Below are positions 1 to 8,409 of a DNA stretch of 64,000 nucleotides, one piece after another (position 1 is the stretch's first letter; each line of letters begins with the position of its first letter). Origin of the DNA: Flavobacteriaceae bacterium (GTDB lineage Bacteria; Bacteroidota; Bacteroidia; Flavobacteriales; Flavobacteriaceae); assembly GCA_013043685.1 (NCBI GenBank), contig JABDNT010000002.1, positions 1-64,000 on the forward strand, given 5' to 3'. Below the pieces are notes generated by a model. It searched no databases, was not told where the DNA came from, and saw only the letters and a program-made list of their open reading frames with translations. The position numbers and the translations under genes are program-made.

Positions 1-684
1 CGAGGGAAGGTAGATTTCAACCTCTTTGTTGAGCTCACGGGAGAATCGAGCAATTCTATGGTGAATGAAGCTGTAGTAAAGCAATATATGGGGCAGCTTT
101 CGGAAATATCTGATGGTGATGCCACCGAATTACTTAAAATGGCGATTCGATTGCCTGATGCCTTGAAAACTGAACGTGAAGAAATTGACCAATCGGAATT
201 CAACCAAATAATCGAAGCGGTAGATGCCGCTCTGGAGGCGATAAATAACTATCGGTCGAGTGAAGGAAAAGCACTGGAGACAGAGTTTTTGCAAAGGGTT
301 ATTAATATCGGCGAATTGCTGGACAAAGTGATTGAAATGGATCCTCAGCGGATAGATAATGTGAAAGAGCGCCTTCGAAGAGCAATTTCAGAATTAAAAG
401 AATCTGTGGATGAAAACCGTTTTGAGCAGGAATTGATCTATTACCTTGAGAAGTATGATATCACCGAAGAAAAAGTCCGTTTAAAAAATCATTTGGATTA
501 CTTCAAGGAAACTCTGGAAACCCATGCTTCCAACGGTAAGAAACTGGGGTTTATTTCTCAGGAAATTGGACGCGAGATAAACACAATTGGTAGTAAAGCA
601 AATTTTGCACCTATGCAGCAACTGGTTGTTCAAATGAAAGACGAACTTGAAAAGATCAAGGAACAAGCATTAAATGTCTTATAA
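1..684 (+). CDS. yicC: YicC family endoribonuclease-type protein (5' end missing)
   Basis: The reading frame is open from the first base of the window, so the N-terminal part of the gene lies upstream. The first visible residues, RGKVDFNLFVE, match the conserved RGKVD segment of YicC proteins, and the C-terminal half carries the helical block ending in NTIGSKAN followed by a Lys/Glu-rich helix, typical of the YicC/DUF1732 C-terminus. Proteins of this family are described as stress-linked endoribonucleases acting on RNA in the cytoplasm. The stop codon overlaps the start of gmk by one base (TAATG), so the two are translationally coupled, a pairing common in bacteria. An internal ATG at 58 is not the real start. 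Confidence 0.9.
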   Translation, partial: RGKVDFNLFVELTGESSNSMVNEAVVKQYMGQLSEISDGDATELLKMAIRLPDALKTEREEIDQSEFNQIIEAVDAALEAINNYRSSEGKALETEFLQRVINIGELLDKVIEMDPQRIDNVKERLRRAISELKESVDENRFEQELIYYLEKYDITEEKVRLKNHLDYFKETLETHASNGKKLGFISQEIGREINTIGSKANFAPMQQLVVQMKDELEKIKEQALNVL

Positions 685-1289
685 TGAGGGGAGGTAAACT
701 TATTGTTTTTTCTGCACCTTCTGGCAGCGGTAAGACAACCATTGTCCGGCATCTTTTAGAACAAGAAAAGCTAAATCTTGCCTTCTCGGTTTCTGCCACT
801 TCAAGAGAACCCAGAGGAGAGGAAAAGGATGGGGAAGATTATTATTTCATATCTGCCGCCAAATTCAAAAAACATATAAAAGATGGAGACTTTCTGGAGT
901 GGGAAGAAGTATATCGCGATAACTTTTACGGTACACTGCATTCAGAGGTTAACCGCCTTTGGGCGCATGGAAAGAATGTTATTTTCGATATAGACGTTGT
1001 AGGCGGACTACGTATTAAAAAAAAATATCCTGAAAAAACTCTTGCTGTTTTTGTAGAGCCTCCCAGTGTGGATGAATTGAAGATCCGACTCAAGAAGCGT
1101 AAAACGGAAAGTGATGAAAAGATCAATATGCGTATTGCAAAAGCATCGATAGAAATGGCTACAGCGTCTCAATTCGATCATATTATTGTGAATGACAACC
1201 TGGATAAGGCCCTGGAAGAAGCAGAGAGATTGGTGGCTCAGCATATCGATAAAGAGGAGAATGAATCTAAGGCCCGAGAAGAAGAATAA
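684..1289 (+). CDS. gmk: Guanylate kinase
   Basis: This cytoplasmic enzyme phosphorylates GMP to GDP with ATP. The 201-residue protein has the Walker A loop APSGSGKT at residues 11-18 and the GMP-binding stretch SATSREPRGEEKDGEDYYF around residues 37-55, where the conserved Arg and Tyr contact the base and phosphate. The length is normal for the family. The start overlaps the yicC stop by one base and the next gene begins 2 bases after the stop, giving a yicC-gmk-nadD operon. The charged C-terminal tail (KEENESKAREEE) is longer than the catalytic fold needs and is probably disordered. Confidence 0.96.
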   Translation: MRGGKLIVFSAPSGSGKTTIVRHLLEQEKLNLAFSVSATSREPRGEEKDGEDYYFISAAKFKKHIKDGDFLEWEEVYRDNFYGTLHSEVNRLWAHGKNVIFDIDVVGGLRIKKKYPEKTLAVFVEPPSVDELKIRLKKRKTESDEKINMRIAKASIEMATASQFDHIIVNDNLDKALEEAERLVAQHIDKEENESKAREEE

Positions 1290-1291
1290 AC

Positions 1292-1882
1292 ATGGCTAAA
1301 GGCAAGAAAATAGGATTGTATTTCGGGACTTTTAATCCCATTCATGTCGGGCACCTGGTTATTGCAAATCATATGGTTGAATACAGCGACCTCGATGAAA
1401 TTTGGATGGTGGTTACTCCTCATAACCCTCATAAGAAAAAGAATTCGTTACTCGACGATATTCATAGGTTAACTATGGTGAGGATTGCCTTGGAAGACTA
1501 TCCCAAACTAAATGCCAGTAATATCGAATTTGATCTTCCTCAGCCTAATTATACGGTAAACACTTTAGCTCATTTGGAGGAAAAATACCCTGAGAATAAC
1601 TTTTGCCTGATTATGGGCGAAGACAATTTGAAGAGCTTTCACAAGTGGAAGAATTATGAGGTCATACTGGAGAGATACCCGGTATATGTGTATCCGAGAA
1701 TTTCAAAAGGAAAAGTAGAAACCCGATTTGATGATCATCCTGCGATTACACCTGTTAACGCCCCAATTATGGAGCTCTCTTCAACCTTCATAAGAAAAGG
1801 AATAAAAGAAGGGAAAAATGTACGCCCCATGCTCCCTCATTCCGTTTGGAAATATCTGGATGAAATGAATTTCTATCGCTAA
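1292..1882 (+). CDS. nadD: Nicotinate-nucleotide adenylyltransferase
   Basis: NadD joins ATP and nicotinate mononucleotide to make deamido-NAD in NAD synthesis. The protein has the nucleotidyltransferase signature GTFNPIHVGH (residues 12-21, with the HxGH motif at 18-21) and the second ATP-binding motif SSTFIR at 163-168. At 196 residues it has normal length. It is the last gene of the yicC-gmk-nadD run. The hairpin just after its stop has its T-run on the opposite strand, so it appears to serve the convergent lipoprotein gene rather than nadD. Confidence 0.95.
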   Translation: MAKGKKIGLYFGTFNPIHVGHLVIANHMVEYSDLDEIWMVVTPHNPHKKKNSLLDDIHRLTMVRIALEDYPKLNASNIEFDLPQPNYTVNTLAHLEEKYPENNFCLIMGEDNLKSFHKWKNYEVILERYPVYVYPRISKGKVETRFDDHPAITPVNAPIMELSSTFIRKGIKEGKNVRPMLPHSVWKYLDEMNFYR

Positions 1883-1884
1883 CG

Positions 1885-1926
1885 AAAAACCGCCTCAACA
1901 ACCCGAAGAATGGGCGCGAAGCGGTT
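1885..1926 (-). terminator. Candidate rho-independent terminator for the minus-strand lipoprotein gene
   Basis: The arms AACCGC (1888-1893) and GCGGTT (1921-1926) can pair, and on the minus strand the 3' arm is followed by a run of Ts (complement of 1885-1889). The loop is large (27 nt), so this is weaker than the other terminators in the window. It lies directly after nadD and closes transcription arriving from the minus-strand gene. Confidence 0.5.
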
Positions 1927-2053
1927 CATAACCAACCAAAAAATCGTTGTTCAGCTCTTTGATAGAGCTTCTATGTTCTATCAGAATTTACTGATCTTGA
2001 TCATTTCCTTTTCGATATCTTTCTTGGATTTACGCAATTTACCTTCACTACTC

Positions 2054-2833
2054 CTATATTGTATGTAGCATAACGGACAATTCAAAGTATTCATTGCCCA
2101 TATAGTCATAATCAAGTGTTAAATATTTCAGATAACGGTCTCCGGGAACATCATCTACATTATAATTACCGGTGTAATCCCAGTAGATGTAGTTGATATT
2201 CGTACCGTTAGGATCTTCAGAACTTCGGAAGTTACCATTTCCACCTCCTGGTAAGAATTGTAAAAAATTCTCGTAATCGAATTCGTTTGGATCTCCGTAC
2301 GGACTTGTATATGTCTTTTCCCAGGCCACATATTCCTGGATGAAATAATGAATATTATCATAGAACAGTGCGTCATAATCGAATGTACTTCGCTGGTAAC
2401 CCACCAATATGTAGGAAAGTTGCAGAGGTCTGTAATACAACTCGATCTCATTATTATTCAACTGGGTGACCTCAAAAGAATAAAAACCATCGATATCGTG
2501 AGATACGTCCAACACAAAATTGTGGGTGTCGAAAAACCCGACATCTATTCCAAAACCATATCCCTGTTCTCCGATTCCAACTAAGTTATTATTGGCATAC
2601 AGGGTCCCATTCTGAAAAGACACGGTAAATGCTTTTTGCATAAAAGGAATGTAGCCGTTACCCGAACTGCGGTTAATATCCACGTACCATAATTCATACG
2701 AGGACACGAGTTCTCTTAATGTAATTGATGGCACCGGATCAACATAAGGATCTTCAACTATTACTTCAGTATAACACGAAGTAAACATAATCGTCGCCAA
2801 TGCGACTCCAAAAAATAGTTTTACCGTCTTCAT
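2054..2833 (-). CDS. Secreted lipoprotein of unknown function (nadD-adjacent family)
   Basis: I start the gene at the ATG at 2833, nine codons inside the longest frame, because the following residues form a lipoprotein signal peptide: MKTVKLFFGVALATIMFTS before Cys20. The mature protein is rich in Tyr, Asp and Asn and has no enzyme motif that I recognise. Residues after the Cys (YTEVIVEDPY) are typical of a lipoprotein family found beside nadD in Flavobacteriaceae; such proteins are sometimes mislabelled as adenylyltransferases because of that position. It is probably anchored in the cell envelope. The stop at 2054-2056 may be a frameshift artefact: a one-base shift continues the frame for about 24 more codons to 1981. 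Confidence 0.75.
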   Translation of the reverse strand: MKTVKLFFGVALATIMFTSCYTEVIVEDPYVDPVPSITLRELVSSYELWYVDINRSSGNGYIPFMQKAFTVSFQNGTLYANNNLVGIGEQGYGFGIDVGFFDTHNFVLDVSHDIDGFYSFEVTQLNNNEIELYYRPLQLSYILVGYQRSTFDYDALFYDNIHYFIQEYVAWEKTYTSPYGDPNEFDYENFLQFLPGGGNGNFRSSEDPNGTNINYIYWDYTGNYNVDDVPGDRYLKYLTLDYDYMGNEYFELSVMLHTI

Positions 2834-2931
2834 AACTTCGGGTTTTAATAATTCATACAATGAAAATCTAAAAGCGTGCCAAATTTATAATACATTGATT
2901 TAAAGGCTTTTATAAAGTGTTTATTATTCTG

Positions 2932-2939
2932 TACTTTTG
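2932..2939 (+). promoter_or_regulatory. TAnnTTTG-type -7 element upstream of gpsA
   Basis: TACTTTTG matches the Bacteroidota sigma-A -7 consensus exactly and ends 19 bases before the gpsA ATG. A T-rich stretch (2908-2911) sits at the expected -33 distance. Confidence 0.65.
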
Positions 2940-2958
2940 AATTCACTAAATTTATAGA

Positions 2959-3963
2959 ATGTCAAAAACACCAAAATTTGCTGTAATCGGAGGGGGGAGT
3001 TGGGCTACAGCCATCGTGAAAATGCTTTGTGAAAATCTAGATGAAGTGGGATGGTACATGCGCAGTGTTTATGCATTGGAACATATTAAAAAAGAGTTTC
3101 ACAATCCAAATTACCTGAGCTCGGTAGAATTTCATTTGGATCAGCTGCGATTGAGTAATGACATAAATGAAATGGTAGACTACGCAGACTACCTTATCTT
3201 CGCGATTCCTTCTGTTTATGTAGAGCAAGAACTTCAGAAATTAACAACATCCTTGAAGGGTAAGGTCATTTTTACTGCCATCAAAGGAATAGTCCCGGAA
3301 AGCAGTCTTATCGTTGGAGATCACTTTTTTACTCATTATGACATTCCGTTTAAGGATATAGGTGTAATTACCGGACCATGTCACGCAGAAGAAGTTGCAA
3401 TGGAACGGCTGTCCTATCTCACCATAGCCTGTGCAGATGAAAAAAAGGCAGATCTTGTAGCTTCTGTGCTGCGATCAGATTACATCAAGACAACAACCAG
3501 CGACGATATTATCGGGACGGAATACGCCGCAATGTTAAAGAACATTTATGCGCTGGCCGCTGGTATTGCACATGGCCTGGGCTATGGAGATAATTTTCTG
3601 AGCGTGCTTATGAGCAATGCGATAAGGGAGATGAAAGGCTATGTAAAGAAAGTCCATAAAATGAAGCGGGATATCAACGGATCTGCGTACCTGGGTGATC
3701 TTCTGGTCACGGGATATTCAATATTCAGTAGGAACAGAATGTTTGGTAACATGATTGGAAAAGGGTATACCGTAAAAAGTGCGATGATGGAAATGAGTAT
3801 GGTCGCCGAAGGATATTATGCCACTAAAAGTGCTTATGAACTGAATGAGGCGAGGGGTAAAGAAAAAGCAAAGACACCAATAATAAATGCGGTTTACTCG
3901 ATTTTATACGAAGGAAAAAACCCGAAAAAAGTGATTGAAAAGCTAACTGAAAAACTTAATTAG
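2959..3963 (+). CDS. gpsA: NAD(P)H-dependent glycerol-3-phosphate dehydrogenase
   Basis: GpsA reduces dihydroxyacetone phosphate to sn-glycerol 3-phosphate, the backbone precursor for phospholipids. The 334-residue protein opens with the dinucleotide-binding motif VIGGGSWATA (GGGSWA at residues 11-16), and the catalytic Lys is Lys194 in the segment EYAAMLKNIYALAAG. The GPCHAEE segment in the middle of the protein is also typical. Length and start are normal; the ATG follows a good TACTTTTG promoter element. The downstream gene is convergent and only 9 bases away, with no obvious terminator between them. Confidence 0.96.
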   Translation: MSKTPKFAVIGGGSWATAIVKMLCENLDEVGWYMRSVYALEHIKKEFHNPNYLSSVEFHLDQLRLSNDINEMVDYADYLIFAIPSVYVEQELQKLTTSLKGKVIFTAIKGIVPESSLIVGDHFFTHYDIPFKDIGVITGPCHAEEVAMERLSYLTIACADEKKADLVASVLRSDYIKTTTSDDIIGTEYAAMLKNIYALAAGIAHGLGYGDNFLSVLMSNAIREMKGYVKKVHKMKRDINGSAYLGDLLVTGYSIFSRNRMFGNMIGKGYTVKSAMMEMSMVAEGYYATKSAYELNEARGKEKAKTPIINAVYSILYEGKNPKKVIEKLTEKLN

Positions 3964-3972
3964 CGAACTGTT

Positions 3973-4368
3973 CTATCGCGCGAGAACGCCTTTCTGATCC
4001 ATCACCGGAAGAGGAACCCTATTATCCTCGATAACAGAATTTGCCGGAAGTTCGAATCGCTTATCATAAAGTTTATCTCCGATAAAATAGGTTATGGTAA
4101 AGAAGTTATCCAGCCGAAGTACGCTAACGTCCAGGAATTCGATCTTGGCATATCCTTTAGCCGGCAACAGTTGTAAACTATGTCGCATAGGTGCAGTAAG
4201 GTCTTTATCATCATACCCCTGAGAGACTATTAAAACAGTCTCAAGAGCATCCATACCATCGTTGATGATATATGCATTCCAATCGTGCGTATTAAAATCT
4301 TCATTGAATTCGTAAACAGCAGCAACGTATACGTCCTTAACTTCAGGAATAACGATATCTTTCCGCAT
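3973..4368 (-). CDS. Conserved hypothetical protein, downstream partner of pheS
   Basis: This 131-residue protein begins 2 bases after the pheS stop codon on the same strand, so the two are almost certainly co-transcribed. It has no signal peptide, no membrane segment and no catalytic motif I can recognise; the composition suggests a small soluble beta-rich domain (many alternating hydrophobic residues, e.g. IEFLDVSVLRLDNFFTITYF). Homologues I recall in flavobacteria sit in the same place and are sometimes mislabelled as PheS because of it. Function unknown. Confidence 0.8.
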   Translation of the reverse strand: MRKDIVIPEVKDVYVAAVYEFNEDFNTHDWNAYIINDGMDALETVLIVSQGYDDKDLTAPMRHSLQLLPAKGYAKIEFLDVSVLRLDNFFTITYFIGDKLYDKRFELPANSVIEDNRVPLPVMDQKGVLAR

Positions 4369-4370
4369 GC

Positions 4371-5390
4371 TTACAGCGAGCTTTTGAATTGTTCAAGAAA
4401 TCGAATATCGTTTTCGCTAAGCATTCTGATATCCGGAATTTGATGCAATAACAAGGCGACGCGGTCGATTCCCATACCAAAAGCAAAGCCAGAATAAACT
4501 TTCGGATCGATCCCACAATTGGAAAGGACATTAGGATCTACCATTCCGCAGCCCATTATTTCAAGCCAGCCAGTTCCTTTCGTCATTTTATAATCGGTTT
4601 CTGTTTCCAACCCCCAGTAGACATCCACTTCGGCGCTGGGTTCAGTAAACGGAAAATAAGAAGGCCGTAACCTGATTTTAGATTTTCCGAACATTTCCGT
4701 GGTAAAATATTGCAGTGTTTGTTTCAGATCGGCAAAGCTTACACCTTTGTCCACATACAAGCCTTCTACCTGGTGAAAGAAGCAATGTGAACGTGCCGAA
4801 ATGGCCTCGTTTCGGTATACACGTCCCGGTGAAATGGTTCTTATAGGGGGCTTATTATTCTCCATATATCGAACCTGAACCGATGAAGTATGTGTTCGCA
4901 ACAACACATCGGGATTGGTTTGGATAAAGAAAGTATCCTGCATATCCCGTGCAGGATGATATTCCGGCAGGTTCAACGCTGTGAAATTATGCCAGTCATC
5001 TTCAATTTCAGGACCTTCGGATACGTTAAATCCGATTCGGGAAAATATACTGACAATTTTATTTTTTACAATAGAAACAGGATGTCTGGATCCTAATTTG
5101 ATTGGTTCGCCCGGCCTTGACAAATCTCCGTAGACTCCGGAAGATTCTTCTGAAGCATCCAGAGTATTCTTAAGGCTGTTCACCTTTTCCTGTGCCGCAG
5201 ACTTCAGGGTATTCACTACCTGCCCGAATTCTTTTTTCTGGTCCTTGGAAACATTCTTGAATTCGGCAAAAAATTCGTTTAGTAATCCTTTTTTTCCAAG
5301 ATATTTTATTCGAAAGGATTCGACCTCTTCCCGGGTCTTAGCAGTGAAGGCTTCCACCTCTGCAATATGTTCTTTAATCTTATCTATCAT
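4371..5390 (-). CDS. pheS: Phenylalanine-tRNA ligase alpha subunit
   Basis: PheS is the catalytic subunit of the alpha2-beta2 phenylalanyl-tRNA synthetase. The 339-residue protein has the N-terminal tRNA-binding coiled coil (about residues 1-85), class II motif 2 around residues 185-215 (RTISPGRVYRNEAISARSH), and motif 3 from residue 301 (GFAFGMGIDRVALLL). These are complete. The beta subunit gene pheT is not in the window, which is normal for flavobacteria where the two are often apart. A TAGTTTTG element on the minus strand at 5410-5417 lies about 20 bases before the ATG. Confidence 0.96.
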   Translation of the reverse strand: MIDKIKEHIAEVEAFTAKTREEVESFRIKYLGKKGLLNEFFAEFKNVSKDQKKEFGQVVNTLKSAAQEKVNSLKNTLDASEESSGVYGDLSRPGEPIKLGSRHPVSIVKNKIVSIFSRIGFNVSEGPEIEDDWHNFTALNLPEYHPARDMQDTFFIQTNPDVLLRTHTSSVQVRYMENNKPPIRTISPGRVYRNEAISARSHCFFHQVEGLYVDKGVSFADLKQTLQYFTTEMFGKSKIRLRPSYFPFTEPSAEVDVYWGLETETDYKMTKGTGWLEIMGCGMVDPNVLSNCGIDPKVYSGFAFGMGIDRVALLLHQIPDIRMLSENDIRFLEQFKSSL

Positions 5391-5409
5391 GACCTAATCT
5401 GTTCGTCCG

Positions 5410-5417
5410 CAAAACTA
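5410..5417 (-). promoter_or_regulatory. -7 promoter element of pheS
   Basis: On the minus strand the sequence reads TAGTTTTG, an exact TAnnTTTG match, 19 bases before the pheS start. Confidence 0.55.
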
Positions 5418-5425
5418 CATAATTT

Positions 5426-5782
5426 CTATTCAATCACTTCCTTTTCAAGAAAGTAATGTACGATCGCTTCTTTCATTAAAACACTCTGTTCACCCGCCTT
5501 CAGAGATGGTAACTGCTCTTCAATTCTGTAATGCGGCCATCCCTCTTCGTCAAAATAATCAAATGAATAATAGCCATAGGGTTCCAACAACCTGCAAATA
5601 GCGATATGCATGAGATCTATTTTGTCGTCTTTCCTGAATTTTCTGTGTAACTGTCCCAGTTCCTGAATACCAACAAGATAAATTACGGCATCCAGATCCA
5701 ATACCTCACCATCAGCGAAGCGATCACCCAAAGTTTTAACAACTTGTTCCCATCTATTTTTTAATACTTCGTCTCTTGCCAT
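5426..5782 (-). CDS. Small conserved cytoplasmic protein of unknown function
   Basis: A 118-residue soluble acidic protein with no signal peptide or membrane segment. The middle contains RKDDKIDLMHIAICRLLEPYG followed by an aromatic stretch ending in HYRIEEQLP; the style is that of a short alpha/beta domain conserved in Bacteroidota, but I do not recognise a functional family. It lies upstream of pheS on the same strand; pheS has its own promoter element in the 35-base gap. A TATCTTTG element (minus strand, 5794-5801) lies 11 bases before its ATG. Confidence 0.75.
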   Translation of the reverse strand: MARDEVLKNRWEQVVKTLGDRFADGEVLDLDAVIYLVGIQELGQLHRKFRKDDKIDLMHIAICRLLEPYGYYSFDYFDEEGWPHYRIEEQLPSLKAGEQSVLMKEAIVHYFLEKEVIE

Positions 5783-5793
5783 AAATAATCGCT

Positions 5794-5801
5794 CAAAGAT
5801 A
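5794..5801 (-). promoter_or_regulatory. -7 promoter element of the 118-residue gene
   Basis: Minus-strand TATCTTTG, an exact match to TAnnTTTG, lies 11 bases before the ATG, so the 5' leader would be very short. Confidence 0.55.
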
Positions 5802-5897
5802 AATCAATAAAATTCTAAAACCCAGTCTCACCCTTCCATACTATGCGATTTCACCGCACATATAACATAAATACTATATTTACGTTAAATCCATTGT

Positions 5898-6443
5898 ATG
5901 AACCTCATTGATATTGTTTTAGGAGTCATATTGTTGATCGCATTCTATATGGGATACAAGAGAGGGCTTTTCGTGGCACTTGCAGGTTTGATCGGACTTG
6001 TTGCCGGAGTCTACGGAGCCATATACTTTTCCGACTTTGCCGCCGGGTATATTTCCCAATGGTTTGACTGGAGCGAACAAACTGTAAACCTGGTTGCATT
6101 CGCGATCACATTCCTGGCGATCGTATTTTTAATCTCGGCCGCAGGCAAGTTTCTTACAAAGATTGCCGATTTCGCAATGCTTGGAATTCTGAACAAATTA
6201 TTAGGAGGCGTCTTTAACGCGTTAAAATACGCTTTCATCATCAGTGTGGTATTTATGTTCGTGAATGCTTCCGAAACCTATAGTATCCTTTCTGAAGAAA
6301 AACGCTCGGATTCTGTCCTTTACACGCCGGTTGCGTCCTTAGCACCTTTGGTATTACCCCACATCCTAATAGAAGTTAATAACTTCAGAGATGATTCCGA
6401 AGAGAATAATTCGAAAGCAGATGAGACCTCTGCCATAGAATAA
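5898..6443 (+). CDS. CvpA family inner-membrane protein
   Basis: A 181-residue integral membrane protein with four predicted transmembrane helices (about residues 4-22, 25-46, 62-85 and 103-125) and a hydrophilic acidic C-terminal tail. The N-terminus NLIDIVLGVILLIAFYMGYK followed by RGLFVALAGL is characteristic of CvpA/DedE-type proteins, linked in E. coli to colicin V production and envelope homeostasis. The exact role here is not known. Convergent with the SulP gene, with a 5-base gap and no clear terminator. Confidence 0.88.
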   Translation: MNLIDIVLGVILLIAFYMGYKRGLFVALAGLIGLVAGVYGAIYFSDFAAGYISQWFDWSEQTVNLVAFAITFLAIVFLISAAGKFLTKIADFAMLGILNKLLGGVFNALKYAFIISVVFMFVNASETYSILSEEKRSDSVLYTPVASLAPLVLPHILIEVNNFRDDSEENNSKADETSAIE

Positions 6444-6448
6444 CCTCA

Positions 6449-8299
6449 TCAAACCACGTCTTCAACATTCTCGTTCAGATACACCAATACTTCATCGAAG
6501 TCTTCGAAGATTCGTTCTGGCGGCAACAGGTCTGGAATGATGTCAATAGATTCCATCATTACACGTGGTTGCCTTTCAAGATGAACTAAAACCGCCGTGA
6601 TATTTGTTTTGCTGAAACGATATAAGGTCTCCTCCATAGCATATAGCCCGGACTGATCCATATATGGCACTTTATCCATTCGGATAATGACGTGAGAAGC
6701 CGTATCAGGAATACCTTTAGCCAATTCATGGAAGTCATTTGTATTTCCGAAGAACATGGGTCCGTCAAGGTGCTTGATATAGACTTCTTCCTTTAATTCC
6801 TTCGGAAAACCACGCTCATCCTTCCATGGAATATCATTTTCATCGGCATCTGAAAGCGGAATGATCTGGGAACGAGCCGCTGTGGCATCTCCCAGTTTCT
6901 TCATAAAAATGAGAGAGGCCAGAACTAATCCGATTCCCACTGCGTAGATCAAGTTCCAGAATACGGAAAGGACCAAAACCACAAGCATCACAATTACTTC
7001 GGAAATTGGCATATTAGGAATCGCCTTCAGCCCTTTATAATCCATTACTCCAATTCCAACCGTAACGAGTATCCCTGCCAACACAGCTGCCGGGATCTGC
7101 GAAGCAATAGGGCCCAGCAACAGCAGAATAACAACTAGTAACACCGCCGCAACCATCCCCGATAGCTTGGTAGTACCACCTGAATTGATATTCACAACCG
7201 TCCTGATGGTTGCTCCTGCTCCTGGCAGTCCGCCAAAAATAGCCGCCAGACTATTCCCGATACCCTGGCCGATCAATTCCTGGTTCGGCTTGTGCTTGGT
7301 TTTAGTCATGTTATCGGCCACTATCGAAGTTAGTAAAGAGTCAATAGCCCCAAGGAACGCCAGAGTTATGGCAGTAAATATATAAGGTGATATCTGTGAC
7401 ACACTGAAATTGGCGAAAATATCCAGGTTAGGCATGGGGAAACCGGCCGGGATCTCCTTTATGGGCTGATAATCCAGCTTAAGCAGGATAGCACCGGCAG
7501 ATACAACGAGGAGAGCTATCAATGTGGCCGGAATTTTTTTTGTGATCCTTCTGAAGGTATAAATTAGAAATATGGTTAAAAATGCCAGGGCCACTTCCAG
7601 CCAACGCACATTTTTAACAGCTCTTGAAACCGTATTCAGAGATCCTATGACTCCCGAGCTTTTATTTTTGGCCAGTGCAGAGGCTTCTCTTATAATTTCT
7701 TCTTCTGTAATTTCATCTGCTCGTCTAACCGTCTCTTTGAAGTCTTCTAATACCAGTATTCCTTCTTCGGCCTCATCCTTCAAGATATTATCGAGTAAAA
7801 TTTCCTCAGCCTGTGGTTTAAATTCGTTGATAAATTCACTATCATTTTCGGCGTAATAGCCCAGTACTGGCAAGACCTGTGTAACGAGTATGATCACACC
7901 AATGGCCGTCATAAAACCAGATACGACGGGATATGGAATGTATTTGATGTATTTACCCCATCCAACGACCCCGATCAAGATCTGGATCAGACCGGCCAAT
8001 AGGAATACCATCAATATAAAAGGCAGAGCCTTTGCTACATCCCCATCGTTTGCTCCTATGATCCCCGCAATTATTACCATGGATAGTGCGGTCATGGGCG
8101 CAGTGGGCCCGGAAATCTGTGTATTGGTTCCCCCGAAAAGCGATGCGAAGAATCCTATGAATATGGCGCCATATAATCCGGCGTCTGGCCCAAGTCCGGA
8201 CTGCACCCCAAAAGCAAGGGCTAAAGGTAATGCAACAATTCCTGCGGTTATACCTCCGAAGAGGTTACCACGGATGTTAGTGAATATATTTTTAAACAT
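6449..8299 (-). CDS. SulP family anion transporter with C-terminal STAS domain
   Basis: A 616-residue SLC26/SulP transporter. The N-terminal part is a large multi-helix membrane domain that includes the signature FGVQSGLGPDAGLYGAIFIG and the segment GLPGAGATIRTVVNINSGG in the second half; the C-terminal part from about residue 495 is a cytoplasmic STAS domain (MDKVPYMDQSGLYAMEE). Substrates of bacterial relatives include sulfate, bicarbonate and dicarboxylates; the sequence does not decide between them. A hydrophilic insert at about residues 145-225 with acidic helices interrupts the membrane domain. No carbonic anhydrase or sulfate-assimilation gene lies next to it. Confidence 0.93.
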   Translation of the reverse strand: MFKNIFTNIRGNLFGGITAGIVALPLALAFGVQSGLGPDAGLYGAIFIGFFASLFGGTNTQISGPTAPMTALSMVIIAGIIGANDGDVAKALPFILMVFLLAGLIQILIGVVGWGKYIKYIPYPVVSGFMTAIGVIILVTQVLPVLGYYAENDSEFINEFKPQAEEILLDNILKDEAEEGILVLEDFKETVRRADEITEEEIIREASALAKNKSSGVIGSLNTVSRAVKNVRWLEVALAFLTIFLIYTFRRITKKIPATLIALLVVSAGAILLKLDYQPIKEIPAGFPMPNLDIFANFSVSQISPYIFTAITLAFLGAIDSLLTSIVADNMTKTKHKPNQELIGQGIGNSLAAIFGGLPGAGATIRTVVNINSGGTTKLSGMVAAVLLVVILLLLGPIASQIPAAVLAGILVTVGIGVMDYKGLKAIPNMPISEVIVMLVVLVLSVFWNLIYAVGIGLVLASLIFMKKLGDATAARSQIIPLSDADENDIPWKDERGFPKELKEEVYIKHLDGPMFFGNTNDFHELAKGIPDTASHVIIRMDKVPYMDQSGLYAMEETLYRFSKTNITAVLVHLERQPRVMMESIDIIPDLLPPERIFEDFDEVLVYLNENVEDVV

Positions 8300-8409
8300 A
8301 TGGCTGGCGTTTGTTTTTGATGAATTGAAATATGGCGCACTCGAAAATAAGGTATATTCTTGACATCAGAAAATTCAAGCTTAGAACAAAACAAGTTTAT
8401 TTTTCCGAA

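Noticed and set aside
7890-8363. A 157-codon plus-strand frame opposite the SulP gene
   Set aside because: Antisense to a clear transporter gene; Pro/Ala/Thr-rich composition is typical of complement of membrane codons.
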